64,000 bases of DNA from Hofstenia miamia (Eukaryota; Xenacoelomorpha; Acoela), in contig SCFE01000012.1 of NCBI GenBank assembly GCA_004352715.1, positions 865,890 to 929,889 of the forward strand, read 5' to 3'. Under the pieces are notes generated by a model. The model saw only the letters and a list, made by a program, of their open reading frames with translations. It was not told where the DNA came from and did not search any database. The translations under genes were made by a program, and so were the position numbers. Shown here piece by piece: positions 24,119 through 36,900 of the stretch (position 1 is its first letter; every line of letters starts with the position of its first letter).

Positions 24119-26194
24119 ATACGTTGATATAAAACAAATGACAAGCTCAAAGATAGTAATAATCAAAATTAATAATTAGGTATTCATGAAGGAATGGCCG
24201 CATACCAGTGCAATCAGAAATTGAAATAAAAAATGACGGTCATTAACTGTAGCCGATAGATTTTATGTGTAGATAATAAGCGGGAAATAATGGGATATTA
24301 TATAAATATAATCTACATTTTACAAAAAGTTTCGAGCGTAGGACCTCTAGCAGCTACTATATCTGCTGCTATGTTAATCCATTGTTGTGTCATAGACAAT
24401 TTCCCTGATAATAGTAAAAAAGTTAAAAGGCAAGATAAGTTTAAGTTTCAAATTCTAACATAATCTGGCTTGGTTATCCTCTCAAATCTTTAAAATTTGA
24501 AACATTGATCAAATGGGCTAGGTATTTAAATACCTTGTTTTCAATTAGCAGATAATTATTATGAACACCCATTATAGAAGTACCAGCCTCCAGCCAGAGA
24601 TGAAACCGGCTGTCGGACAGGGCCTGTTGAGTCGGTGCTAGCAGTTACCGGCATGCAGGCTGTTTCGAAAATTTCATTAAAAACTTTTTCTGGACAAAAT
24701 TAAAAAAAATTATTTTATTGATGAAAAGGTAATGCTTTGGTAGTTTGGCATAAAATCTTGCGAAAATCTAAGGTTTGAAAAATTTATTGTTTCAGCAGGC
24801 TACAGCATTGCAATTAGAATTACATTAAATGTCTCTCTCTAAAATCTCTTGTTGACTTTTCTATAAGTTTAGTTGTTCTGCTTTTTGATTGTGTATTTTA
24901 ACTTCCAATTTCTTATAAAACTAACTAATAATTTTCTTGGTGGTCTTGTTTACAATTGAAAACTTAAGAAATTTCATAAAAAATAAAAAGTTTGTTTGAG
25001 TGCTTGCCTTTTTGCTAATATTGGAAAGAACCCTCACAATAAATTTTGAAGACTTTGCATACAAAACTATTCAAATGGAATTGGGAATTGAGAAGTTTGA
25101 GAAATCGAATTAGAGAAGAACTTTTATTTCATTATCCATATATTTATTTAAATTGAGGCTAAATTCCAGATCAATGTAAGCCATAATAATGCAACATAAT
25201 GATACACTTAGTTAAATATATTTGAGCTAAAGTGCAAATATAAACTAACTAAATAATTCACAATTTAATTTCACTAAAAAATGAAAAACTTATTAAAGTT
25301 TTGCGAAGAATTGATAGGCGGAAAATATCAAAATTGTATTTTGCCAGAAACAGTCAAAATACATTCAAATTTGCATTATGCCATTTCATTTCTTTGTATT
25401 ACTATTTGCAACTTTCGAGATTAAAATATTTTATTTATAAGCATGCAAAGTGTAAATATACATTGCAAATTAATTTACAGCCGAAAACAGGTTGGCCGAT
25501 ATTAGCTGTTGCCAGTAAGTACTGGCTCTAATCGATGCCAACTCTTGTACCAGGACATTGAATACTTACATGGATCAGGATTTGAAAAACAGCGTACAAG
25601 TAACATTCATTCTATCATAGGAAACTAATATTCAAACAACATTACACGTACAAAGTTTTTCAATAACAAACTTAGTCATGGTTTGAAATCCATTTAACTC
25701 TATCGTACACATCTACGTATGAGGCAATTGGAAGCTCTTATAAATAATTATATTCTATTTTATAAATTCTAATATTTTTAAGTTTTTGACAAATGCTAAT
25801 CAAATTTCACTTGACAGATGAAACACATTTTGTAGTACCCGTATCCGAAATGTACACCTACATCCTATTGAAATACTTGGCTAAACCGCTCATCCACATG
25901 GAGAGGAGGGGCTAAAGATGGTTATGGTTTAAATCTTTTAATATTTCTTGATAATATTAATTTTTGATCGATGAAGAGCCGTAGGTATTCGACAGAGTTG
26001 AATAGAAACATAGAGACGCAACTCTGGTAACACAAATATTTTTAACATATGCAAAGCGACATGTTCTTTTCTTTGCGAACGCGAAATTTTCAAATGAAAC
26101 AATCATCACAGAAGCATTATTTCTGTCAACATTTGGAGATTGCAATGAAGAAAGGCGAAATAAAGAACAATTTTGTAGTATTATCTTTTACAAT
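24119..26194. other. Intergenic, one GC-richer patch
   Basis: Mostly AT-rich with no supported exon. A patch at 24585-24665 (CCAGCCTCCAGCC, CCGGCTGTCGG, GTTACCGGCATGC) is much richer in G+C and may be transposon-derived. The small open frames at 25301 and 26049 show no coding character. Missing N-terminal exons of the chondroitin enzyme could lie here. Confidence 0.4.
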
Positions 26195-27436
26195 GAATAT
26201 ACGCGCTTTGCTATGTATAGTAGCCTATAGGTTTCTGTCGGATAATAACTTTTCTTGTTCCAATCTCCTTGAATATGGTCCATTGTCAGTCCCAAGAAGT
26301 ATTTTTGTCTTATAGTTTGAAAAGCGCTAATTTTTTAAAGGGCAAAATGTTGGCACCATACGTTAGGAAAAGGGCATATCAGAGTTATATAACCAGTGTT
26401 GGGACTGGGCCATTAAACTATCAATAAAGCAGGCCTGGACAGTAGGGGTGTGCGGGTAGGCGGTTTTCATACCCGTACCCGGAAATCCTTACCCATACAT
26501 ACTCGTACCCGTGAGGGTTGTACCCGTATCCGTCCGTAAATAATTAAACCAGAAAAATTGAATATTAATAATGCCGCAAAAATCATTTATTGACAATACA
26601 TGTAAATTTCTATACTGTAATAGAATTAAATTACAACATGTTGTATTAGAGAAATTCTGGTTGGGAATAATTGAAAGTATATAAAATATATAAAAGGCGT
26701 TACAAGTAAAACTAGGCACAAACAAACTAATAAATAAACAGATTCATTCAATAAGGCGAAATAAGTTAATTTAATCTACCCGAATTTTACCCATTGGCGT
26801 AATTGTCTTACCCGTACCCACCCGTACCCGTGAAACTTTTAGCGAACCCGCCCATACCCGCAGGTTCCCGCGGGTACTACCCGTACCCGCAANNNNNNNN
26901 NNNNNNNNNNNNNNNNNNNNNNNNNNNNNNNNNNNNNNNNNNNNNNNNNNNNNNNNNNNNNNNNNNNNNNNNNNNNNNNNNNNNNNNNNNNNNNNNNNNN
27001 NNNNNNNNNNNNNNNNNNNNNNNNNNNNNNNNNGGTTCCCGCGGGTACTACCCGTACCCGCAAAGTCCTACCGGACAGGCCCCGAAAATTTGTGCACAAC
27101 GATACCTAGAATTGTTCAAAATTGTATTAATAAATATATATTTTTCTGATACATTATAATATTATATCAACTAGTACATGTATCTTCAATTGACTAATTG
27201 AAAAATTATATCTATGGCTACAAGAATTGCAATTATCACAGAAATGGCCTTAGTAGTAGCAAACACAGATCAATTTTATTTATTTACAGAATATACGCGC
27301 TTTGCTATGTATAGTAGCCTATAGGTTTCTGTCGGATAATAACTTTTCTTGTTCCACTCTCCTTGAATATGGTCTATTGTCAGTCCCAAGAAGTATTTTT
27401 GTCTTATAGTTTGAAAAGCGCTAATTTTTTAAAGGG
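26195..27436. repeat. 148-bp direct repeats flanking about 950 bp
   Basis: 26195-26342 and 27289-27436 are nearly identical (I see two substitutions), from GAATATACGCGCTTTGCTAT to CTAATTTTTTAAAGGG. The interval holds a hAT-type element at 26443-27070. High identity implies a recent event: tandem duplication, flanking copies of a mobile repeat, or a gap-linked assembly duplication. Confidence 0.8.
26443..27070. mobile_element. Non-autonomous hAT-type element with 8-bp target duplication
   Basis: The ends are TAGGGGTGTGCGGGTA and, inverted, TAGGACTTTGCGGGTA (13 of 16 match). They are bounded by CTGGACAG (26435-26442) and CCGGACAG (27071-27078), a target duplication of the 8-bp length typical of hAT with one change. 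Both ends carry runs of CCCGTACCC-type repeats. The 141-base gap (26893-27033) lies between two copies of GGTTCCCGCGGGTACTAC-type sequence, so it is a collapsed internal repeat. No transposase is present. Confidence 0.75.
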
Positions 27437-28403
27437 GAAGGGTTTTCGGTAGGGAAAAGGGGAGGGTCTGTGCTTGAAATCGCGGCTCGGTTACAACTCT
27501 GGGCATAGTAAATTTCAGCTGCATAAATAATAAATATTTTTTGAAAATTATATAGAAATTAAATATTGCACGGCTACATAGGAACAAAAATAACGGATAA
27601 AGTGCAAAAAGGTCATGTAGTAAGATTGACCTCTTTTTATATTTTTTTATATTGGAAGTTTGTTTGTATGTAATTAAGCACATTTAAAAAACAGTTTTTC
27701 AATAGAGGAAAATGGAATTGAAATTTTACGGTCAATTATCCGAAGTACGCATTCAATTATCCGATTTTTATTTTTATTCAGTTTAATTGAATTTGAAATT
27801 TTAGCTTTTTATAAAAAACTACCTTCATGTAGGTTTTGGTTGGCTATTGTCAATAATATAGAATAGATATTTCATCTTCTGATTTGATTTATGAAAGCAA
27901 TAAAAACAATTTTATAACTGAGCTTAAAGTTGCAACACTAGTCCCACAAATAACCACGAAACCTATCTGACAAGATTTCATTTTCACGAGGTCTATGGGG
28001 AACCCCGATGTGTCTCCCGTATCCCCACCCCACTGGACAAGCCTGATTTTATCTCATCTCAAAATATCCTGAGAAGCGTTCACCAAGACTAAATTTAAGT
28101 GATACTCATATAGCAATGCAGTCAAATTACGTTCCACCTTATTAAAAAAGGCCTTCATTCCATTTAGATGTCTTCTCAGAACTGTATGCTCATTGTAAAA
28201 TAGTTCATTGCAGCAATTTATATCAACCTGAAGCTCACATTAATTTATGTTATGCTTTGAAAAAAGATTTAGCAATAAGTTCATTAACAGCCTTTAGTGA
28301 ATGACTCATCCCAAAGTGGAATAACAATTTGGTGGGACTGTCACAAGATTTATCAACAACTAAAGTGAAGAATTTTGCTTTTTGTTGATCACGAGCCCTA
28401 TTC
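27437..28403. other. Noncoding, nothing recognised
   Basis: No supported exon. The 84-codon minus-strand frame at 27429-27683 lacks splice or start support. Confidence 0.4.
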
Positions 28404-29056
28404 TTCACAAGGGGGGTAAACGTACCCCCCCCAAATTAATTTTTACTAACAACTTTTTTAAACCAAATTTGAAAGGTTGGCTGAACTTTTTACCTCATTA
28501 AATATAGTTTTACATATTCTGTGAAAATTTTATACAGAAAGCGTTTTTTGTCAGGCAATTATAAACTGTTTTGTTAACATTTATTTTAGTATAAAAGTGA
28601 TTTGCAAAAACGAAAAAATGCTGACATCAGCATTAATAACTACAAATTAATACATATAATTTGTGCTTTGAATAGAAAAAAATTCAAAGTTGACCAAAAA
28701 TAATAACCATTTTGACATAAGACACCTTTTTTTGCAAAAAAATGCTGACGTCAGCAAAAATTTCTGGTTAAAAATTTCATTTTTAGAATTTTTTTAAACT
28801 TTTTATCCCACCATCAGCATTAATAACTACAAATTAATACATATAATTTGTGCTTTGAATAGAAAAAAATTCAAAATTGACCAAAAATAATAACCATTTT
28901 GACATAAGACAACTTTTTTTGCAAAAAAATGCTGACGTCAGCAAAAATTTCTGGTTAAAAAGTTCATTTTTAGAATTTTTTAAAACTTTTTATCCCATAT
29001 TACCTTTACGCTATCATAAACCTGGGGGGTATTTTTACCCCCCCCCTTCTTGTGAA
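28404..29056. mobile_element. MITE-like element with C/G-rich terminal inverted repeats
   Basis: The left end TTCACAAGGGGGGTAAACGT, then a C run, is mirrored by the right end, whose complement reads TTCACAAGAAGGGGGGGGG then TAAAAATACCCCCC. The body is a two-unit tandem repeat. It has no coding capacity. I saw no clear target duplication. Confidence 0.65.
28625..28997. repeat. Two 187-bp tandem units with CRE-like palindromes
   Basis: Units 28625-28811 and 28812-28997, about 97% identical. Each carries TGCTGACGTCAGCA, a perfect 14-bp palindrome centred on TGACGTCA (CREB/ATF consensus); the near-match TGCTGACATCAGCA lies across 28619-28632, at the start of the first unit. Confidence 0.8.
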
Positions 29057-29508
29057 ACCAACGTAAATATAAAAGGTTGTGAGGATTAGAGCTAGACCAT
29101 AAAGTTAATTTTTTTGGCACAAGGGATGAATATAAATTGTATTGTGCACTGAATACAAACGAATTTTGAAAATGTGAGATAATCTGAAAACAACTCAAAC
29201 AATTTTTAATTTTATGTGGCTGCTGCTCAATGTAAAAATTCTTTTCATACTAAATAACATACTATCACTATTTATATTTTTCTAAAATGTTACATAGATT
29301 TCTTAATGTCTCAATATATTTCCTTTGTTTTTTTAATTGAAATGTCTGCTGACATTTTTTTTGTTAAATGGGAAAGCGATAGATTGATTAATTCAATTAT
29401 GTCGCATAAACTATTGATATTCATTGCGATTGACCAGGTACAAAACAAATTACTATATATCTGTTTCTTCTGCCCAGACCTTTTTGGACAACAATCGGAT
29501 CTCAGGCC
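29057..29508. other. Noncoding, nothing recognised
   Basis: AT-rich sequence between two MITE-like elements. Overlapping small frames occur on both strands without coding character. Confidence 0.4.
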
Positions 29509-29897
29509 CAGTGTCGTAGACACCGGGGGTTTGGAGGGGATGAACCCCCGTGGAGTTCAAGCAACCCCTTTTAGAGAACAAACCTAAAAGCAAAATCAGC
29601 TGTAAAAGTAAAATTTGTTTTTTCAATTGTGCTTTCCACAATGCTGTGAAATGCATTTCTAAAGTTTATTTTTTGCATATTTTTAAAAAGTTTTCGTTGC
29701 TGGTCACCTACATAATCACTGCTAGATGACCTCCCCGTCAGGGAATCCCGCAACGCCAATGCACTTAACATAAAAATAAAATGGTGTACAGTCTTAGTAA
29801 AATTTTAGTACAAATTTCAAGGAAGGTCAAAATTAAAAATCAACCCCTCCTGAATACGTGTCGACCCCCTTAGGTGATGATGCTGGCTATGAGCCTG
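29509..29897. mobile_element. Short non-autonomous element with hAT-like ends
   Basis: Left end CAGTGTCGTAGACACCGGGGG-type sequence; the complement of the right end reads CAGGCTCATAGCCAGC (11 of 16 match), with a GGGGG run inside each end. An internal block (about 29645-29750) containing GGTCACCTACATAATCACTG and CCCCGTCAGGGAATCCC is shared with 43960-44060, so this is a multi-copy family. No target duplication or coding capacity is visible. Confidence 0.5.
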
Positions 29898-32800
29898 CCT
29901 AGTGTTCAGAATATGAACATTAGATGTGTAAAATTTTACAAGATAAAAAATATACCTCTGATTTGTGGAATAAAACCTTAAAGCAAATAATAAATCCTAG
30001 AAAGAAGCAAGCAAAACACTTCCAACCATCATGCATGGTATGACGGTGAGACTGTGCGTTTCAATGTAGCTTATGACTGTACTTTGTTGACTGTAGCAAA
30101 CTAAGCTATTTATTCAATAAACAATGTGTGAGATGACGACGTATTCTTATGTAGGTAGTTAGCTAATGGTAGCGAATATAAGGCCCGGAAGAGATTCAAC
30201 GAGGAAATAATGACAAAGATAGTAACTCTATTTCCCTTGTCTAAATTAAGGCTTGAATATTATGTTTTTCATAAATAATTGCTGATTTATATAGGTTTAA
30301 ATATGACAAAATGTTGACACAAAGCTGAAAACGTGTGTTGTTTCCGACGTCGTGATAAGTGTTAAAACGCTCAATTCACTATCAAATGCTCATCTATATC
30401 AAACTAATTCTTTGAAAAAATTACATCTGAAAATTGGATTTTTCTTAGTTACTGTAATTTTAAGCAAATATCAAAGCCTATTGTTTAGTTTGATAGACGC
30501 TTTAAGTGCGTCCTTTCCTTAATTAACCCACAAAGCGATTGATAACAATTAATAGGAGAATGACAAACATCCTAATCCCAATTCAATCAGAAGTGAAGAG
30601 TTTGCAAACTTAGGAACTGAATCGTTTGAGTACAATTACTAATTGCCACTTTAACACTTTAACTATCACGAAATTATTTATTAAGAATCACCAACACCGG
30701 TCAAAATGACCAGTAGTAAAATAGTTTATTAAAATAAATAAGAACAAAGTTAGCTTATGATTGCTTCAACCTCTACATAATTCAATTATACCCAATTTGG
30801 ACAATCATAGAGGCTGCAAAATAGACAATTACATTCATCTGTGAGGCGAGATAAGATTTAGACAATATTTAGTTTTTACATTCTTATAAATCTATATTTT
30901 TAAGCAAAATATACATAATTTAGAATAAATATACTGCCTGAAACAACAGCGATTTTTTAATTCATGAGTTTTATACGCATTGATGCAATTTGCTTCAAAA
31001 TCTTGAAATATCTATCGGGCTACGGGGAATTTAACATATTGTATCCGAGATGATCTTGTTGAAGAGCAATTAAATCGAGGGAGAGTTGCTACTCCAAAAT
31101 GGATTTCTCTACATAGTATATTTTATAAGAACAACGCCAAGTTCTTGTTATCAAAAGGTATGAACTAGCTCGAGGCTCAGTCAGGGAATACTTTTAAAAT
31201 AATCAACGCCAATGAATTATTCAATTTTATGCATTGATAAGCCCCAGTTTGGTATTAAAAGCTTACATTAGAAAGAATACGTTATACCGTTATTTCTATT
31301 GTAGTTCACAAATGACCGGAATGGGCATTTTATGTATTCAAGTGAAAATACTGGTAAAATTCTGTGAAAATTTTTAATGATCAGTAAAAACAATTTTGCA
31401 GCATAATATAATAATTGTATGAAAAACCGAAAACTTCCACTGCAAATTTTTCTAAATCAAAAACATATTTCCTGTCAAAAAAAAAGTTCTTTGTTGCTTT
31501 AACTTTCTCGAAACTTTAGAACTACATACACATTTCGTATGGAGGAAACTTAAATATTCTTAAAAACTCTCAAAAATAGTTTACCTTTTTAACTAATTCA
31601 GCTACAGCAACACGTTTTAATAGAAATTTTCAACATTTTAAAAATATTGTTCCCCAATAGAACTCTCAATTCCTCAATATTTACAAAATTGCTAATAGGC
31701 TTCGAGAAAATTCTTTGGAAAAATGGTTTGTCTTCTTAAATGGACGCCAAGTTGTTTACTGTTAATAGAATAAAGAATTGTATCTTCAGGTATGGGCGGG
31801 TACAGGTAAAACGTTTCAGGTAAGAGAAACACAGTTTTTGTAAGGTGTGTGTGGCGGTAAAAAAGTTTTACCCGCACATCGTTAAAATGCAGGTCCATTT
31901 AACACAATTGATTACGATATTTTTCACACCGCATTCATGTGTATTATATCAATTAAAATCAATTTTGGTACGCAATTTCGCGGCAAAAATGTTGCACAGA
32001 AGGAAATATTTCTGTAATGAAGTAAGCAAAAGCAGTCATTTCAGTTTAGAATTAAAATATTGGTATAGCTTAATGTCATTTGCTTAATTCATATTGCATT
32101 TTTTCTTAAATCACAAAGTGCATAATTTGGAATAAATGTACTTCTAGATTTACAAAAACTTTCAAGATTTATATATATTTTTAATCAGGAGCGTAAGTAG
32201 GATTTTCTGACGGGGGGGACATAATCATCATTACCCAATGCGGGGCAAAGCCCTGCGAAAATTTTTGAAAGTATTGAGAAAATAGGCCCTAAAATTCATT
32301 TCAAGATCTTAGATTTTAAATTTTTCAATTTTTTAACCAAAATTTTTTGATTTATCCAGTCAAAATCAANGCTAATATGCAAAGCATTGAAACGTCAACA
32401 GAAAGTGCAAAAATAGAAATTTAAAGAAAACGATTTAATTCTATTTTTACATCATTTGTTTCAGACAAAAAATGAAGCTGTCAGAAATGCAGACTATGAA
32501 AAGCACAATCAGATATAAGCAATTGTCATTCAGATTTCGAAGTTTAATATGAAAGTCATAATCAAAGAAAACAGATGCTGCCAGCCCAATTAGACATGTG
32601 TGGATATTTGCTGATTGGGGATTCAATGGAGAACATATCGAAGACACTTTTTATAACAGCAGTTGTATTTCAGGTTAAAATAGAATCTGATCAAATTCTC
32701 CTTCTTAAAATCTAACAAGATTGTCATTTTGTTTACAAATTTTTCTTTCAATCGTCCTTGATTAAATTTTTGTAAATTCTAGAATTGTATTTTTTATCAA

Positions 32801-32917
32801 TAATGACTTTGTTGTGTTGTGTTGTGCTGAGGTTGTTGTGCTAAACAACAATCGTTTGCTGTTGTGTTCAAAAACTCGCACAACGGCACCTTGAGTACAA
32901 ATTGCTTTTCATATATA

Positions 32918-32953
<36 letters not shown>

Positions 32954-32989
32954 TATATTATTTACAAATTACATACATACAGATATACA
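29898..32989. other. Intergenic, with one hAT-type end and a (TA)n tract
   Basis: No supported exon. At 32189 CAGGAGCGTAAGTAGGA followed by a G run and GCGGGGCAAAGCCCTGC looks like one end of another hAT-type element; I could not find its partner. A (TA)n tract lies at 32908-32960. Paired GGGCGGGTAC (31795) and TTACCCGC (31868) may mark another small repeat. Confidence 0.4.
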
Positions 32990-33440
32990 ATAAGAATTCA
33001 CACAAAGCGACTTACAAAAAATATACAAATAAAATTTCAATACAATAAAAGTAAGGCAAAAATTTAAATTAAAAACATAAAAATTTTCGCCATGCACTTA
33101 ATTTATTTGAATATCCGTATTTAAATTGATTAGGAAGCAGGTTTTCTTTTAACAATTTCTTGAACTTATGTAATGATGATGATTTACGTACATTTTGTGG
33201 ATGCACCTTTCCAGTAACTGTTGTTTATTTTAAAATTACTTATACATTTCTTTGTTTTTTTTGTTTACATTGAAAGATTTACATATACTGCTTCTTTTCA
33301 ATTTATTTACAATTTTGTACATATTTACAAGGACATGTATTTCGTAAGATAAGATGGTGCTAGGAAGGACAAACGTTGTAGCTGTCTACCAGTTTGCTGT
33401 TTATCTATGTTATGCATGTCGCAGTTTGACCAATTGAATA
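32990..33440 (-). pseudogene. LINE C-terminal remnant
   Basis: The minus strand at about 33195-33085 reads SSSLHKFKKLLKENLLPNQF, matching the common LINE ending 'S-l-x-x-F-K-x-x-L-K-x-x-L'. The A/T-rich low-coordinate side, with a (TA)n tract, fits a LINE 3' end. It is decayed and 5'-truncated. Confidence 0.45.
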
Positions 33441-33888
33441 ATCTATTTNAATACAGATTTGGATCAATATAAAATTACCAAAGTACATATTTTTAAGAAT
33501 AAATACTCCTATGCCCATTCAAGTCATTTTCCCTTAAAAAACTTCTTTGTACAATAATCATATTTATGTCGCATAAGTTTTAATCAGAAATTCATTAGAA
33601 TACACATCACCACATTAAGAGTGAAAGCTAGTAAAACATTCAATTATTCTTTATATATATATATATATATATATAATTTTATCAGCATGCACCTATTTAT
33701 GATAACTAGCCTTGAATCTTGAGATTCATAAATTTCATGATGTTCCCAAAACAAGTATTTTACAATACATTCAAATCAGTGGAGCTCTCTAATATGTTCT
33801 AGTGAAAGTCTTATTCGGAATTGTAAGTCAATCCTCAAAACATTATTCCACTAGATTTCATGTTGGGGAATCAGATTACAGGAAAATA

Positions 33889-33894
33889 TTTATT
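33889..33894 (-). promoter_or_regulatory. Polyadenylation signal of the annexin gene
   Basis: AATAAA on the minus strand, 79 nt beyond the annexin stop codon. Confidence 0.55.
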
Positions 33895-33972
33895 CTATCT
33901 TAAATATAATACATAAATGAAAAACTAAGTGTAAAATACAATGATGGTAATTGGTTTGAAAGCGAAACTTCT

Positions 33973-36900
33973 CTATTTTTCAAGATTTTCTGGATTGTTT
34001 CCTTTGATGAGCAGCAATAATGCGTTTCTGAAGTCACCAGACGTTTCCGACTAAAATGGGAAAGGTTCCTTATATCAGAAAACTAAAGAATGCATTTTAC
34101 CTCAATATCATCCTCCAGATTCTTATTGTAAATCTTTAGATAGTAGCGTCTAACTTGTTCCAAATCCTGCAAGCTTCTGGAAACAATAATACGAATAAGC
34201 TGGTCTTCTTTTGTACCAACACCTTTCATGGCATCATGAAGTCGTTCTGCTAAAACATGTTGACGTCCATGCAGAGCAACTTTCGCTAAAAACGAATTGA
34301 ATTTAGAACAAAATTTTGATTGCTTGATTATTCGTACACAGAAATCAACTGCAGATACAAACACTGTTTATATTTACTTGATGATTAACTACATAAAGTA
34401 CCAATTGTACTTATTATATAGCCAAATTGTTGGCCTGTTCTATTTTACGGAATTCAGGTTTGCATTGGTTCTACTTGATATGCTGACATTATAGACTACT
34501 ATTTTTCTACAAATACTACAGCTAGAGTAAAAAACTATTGCGTTCAATTTCCAGTAAAATTTACCTGTTGCAAGAAGAACTTTGTACAGATCTCCTGAAA
34601 ACTCTGAATCCAACATATCTAAGAAATCTTTGCCGGTTTTATCTTTGTAAACACTAAATGTATAACGCAATTGACGGTAGCTGCGTGAGGTCATTAGATG
34701 AATGAACATCCCCTCGTCTGTTCCAAATCCAGCAGCGGCTTTATTGAAAGCCTAAGATGACGATTTTTATGACTCAATTAAAAGATATCAAGTATAATGA
34801 CATTAAAAATTCAATGAATAGATACAATTATGTATATCTTCGAAAATTCTAAGTTGACAATAACTTTTTGTTAAATATTTGAATTGGTTTCTTGAAAATT
34901 TTCACATTATTTTCTAAATAGATTAGTTTTTGAAAAATCTTAGGTCTTTGATCTTTTTCATCAAAACCTTGACCTATGCCTTTGGTAATCCCTTGCAAGA
35001 TAGACTCAGCCAACGTGATCAAAAGTGAATTATCAGTTGATTCGAGTTAGGTAAAAAATTGATCAAATCTTCGCCTTCACACTGCTATTGAGACCAAACA
35101 AAACAAATTCATAGTAAAACAGTTTTCAGGGCATCAGAAGCATTAAATACATATGCATGCATAAATTTACGTTGAAAAATGTGTTTTTAGCAAAAGCTTT
35201 GTAAACTCAATTTCTTGGTTGCCAAAGTTGTTAACAAATTTAAAGTGCCATGAAATCAAGCATTAAATTTCGTACAAAATATAACAATTTTAAAGGTACG
35301 CTTAAGCCAACTATAGACTTGCTCAGAATTTCACCTCTTTGGAAAATCTATCAGAAATAATCCAATATTTCATTTAAAATACAAAAAAAATTGGCCGATT
35401 GAAATCGAGGAATTTTTTCAAATGGTCGCCAAATGACAGGTAATCCGTTAAACTGTTGTAGATTATAGATATTCCATAATACTTCAAGCAAGGAATGGAC
35501 TAACACACCGTTTCCTGGTCAACATTCATGATAATGTTTGTTCTAATCAATTTTGTTTCCCGACGTTTGATGTTATTTTACAATTGAAAACTGTGAAAAA
35601 ATCAGATATTAATGGACCCAATTAATTTTACATAAAAAATTCCCATATACACAAGTTTTAAATCATTCTGCATTACGTCTCTCAAAATTCAAAATTTCCA
35701 AAAGTAAAGACTTTATCAAAAACTGCTAAAAAATGGATGACGAAACATATTGGCTAAATATCTATAAAAAGTCTTTTGGGAAGTTTCACATTTACATTGA
35801 CACATTTTGTTAATAACAGATCTTAGAATTGTAAATTTCTATTATGCACAGATGTTTTCAATCGCCTCAAATGTTGTAGTTTAATCAAATATAATAAGAA
35901 TACATCTGGTTAAACTCATATTTTTATCAATTAAAACTTGACTTGAGAATGATAACATTTCATATATACATTTTGTGTAAATTTCTTAATGAAACGGGGA
36001 ATTGTACGTATTTAATGATTCAATTTTCACTACCAAATGCCGTTTTGCTTTTTAAGTAGGTTCTAATTTTATATTCTGGTAAGAGCTCTTATTGTGGCAC
36101 TTATAAACGCCTACTTGTAAATATGCCACGCGGCTTTGTGTTTGCTTGCTGATATAACGTCTGAAGTAATTACGAGCAATAGCACAAATTTGTGAGCTTT
36201 CCAAAAACTTAATGAACAATACAAATATACTAGCTACTGAACACCAATTTAATCACACATATTTATTGTTATATTTCTGAAAAAATTAGTAAAATTCCTC
36301 ACTTAGACTGTTTTTATGTTATGGAAAATATATTTATATAATCAAGTACCTTATATACTCTATAATTAATCTTACCTGCCTAGGAGTTGCTTCAATTTTT
36401 AATCAATTTTTAAAAGATTTCATACGCCTATTACTCAAAAATAAATTAAGATATTCAGAATCTGAGAGCATCAAAAGGAATGTCTCCTCTGTAATATTCG
36501 TTCTTAACCCGCGTCTTTGGAGGCGCAATTCTGACTTTGCACAAGGCAATATGTTTGTGTGGTCTACCTACATAAATTGAACCAGTAAAGGTTAATTGGT
36601 GCTCCTATGAGTTTTCGACCTGATAGCTTCAGGATTAGTAATGGTACCGTCGAATAGGGGTTAATAGGAACAGTTTCTTAAGATTTTTTTTTCAAAAATC
36701 TATACTTGTAATATGTATTTCATTCAACTTTTAAACTAAAAAGTCTCCTATAGCTGTTGAAATTGCATTTCAAAATCAATGGGATATTTAGGCTTTAGGA
36801 ATTCTTTTTTGATATTTTAAATGTGTTCCTATTCACCACATAGGACGGGAAGAATAGGAACACATGCGAGTTTACTATTTATATATCTCTTTATATTCTC

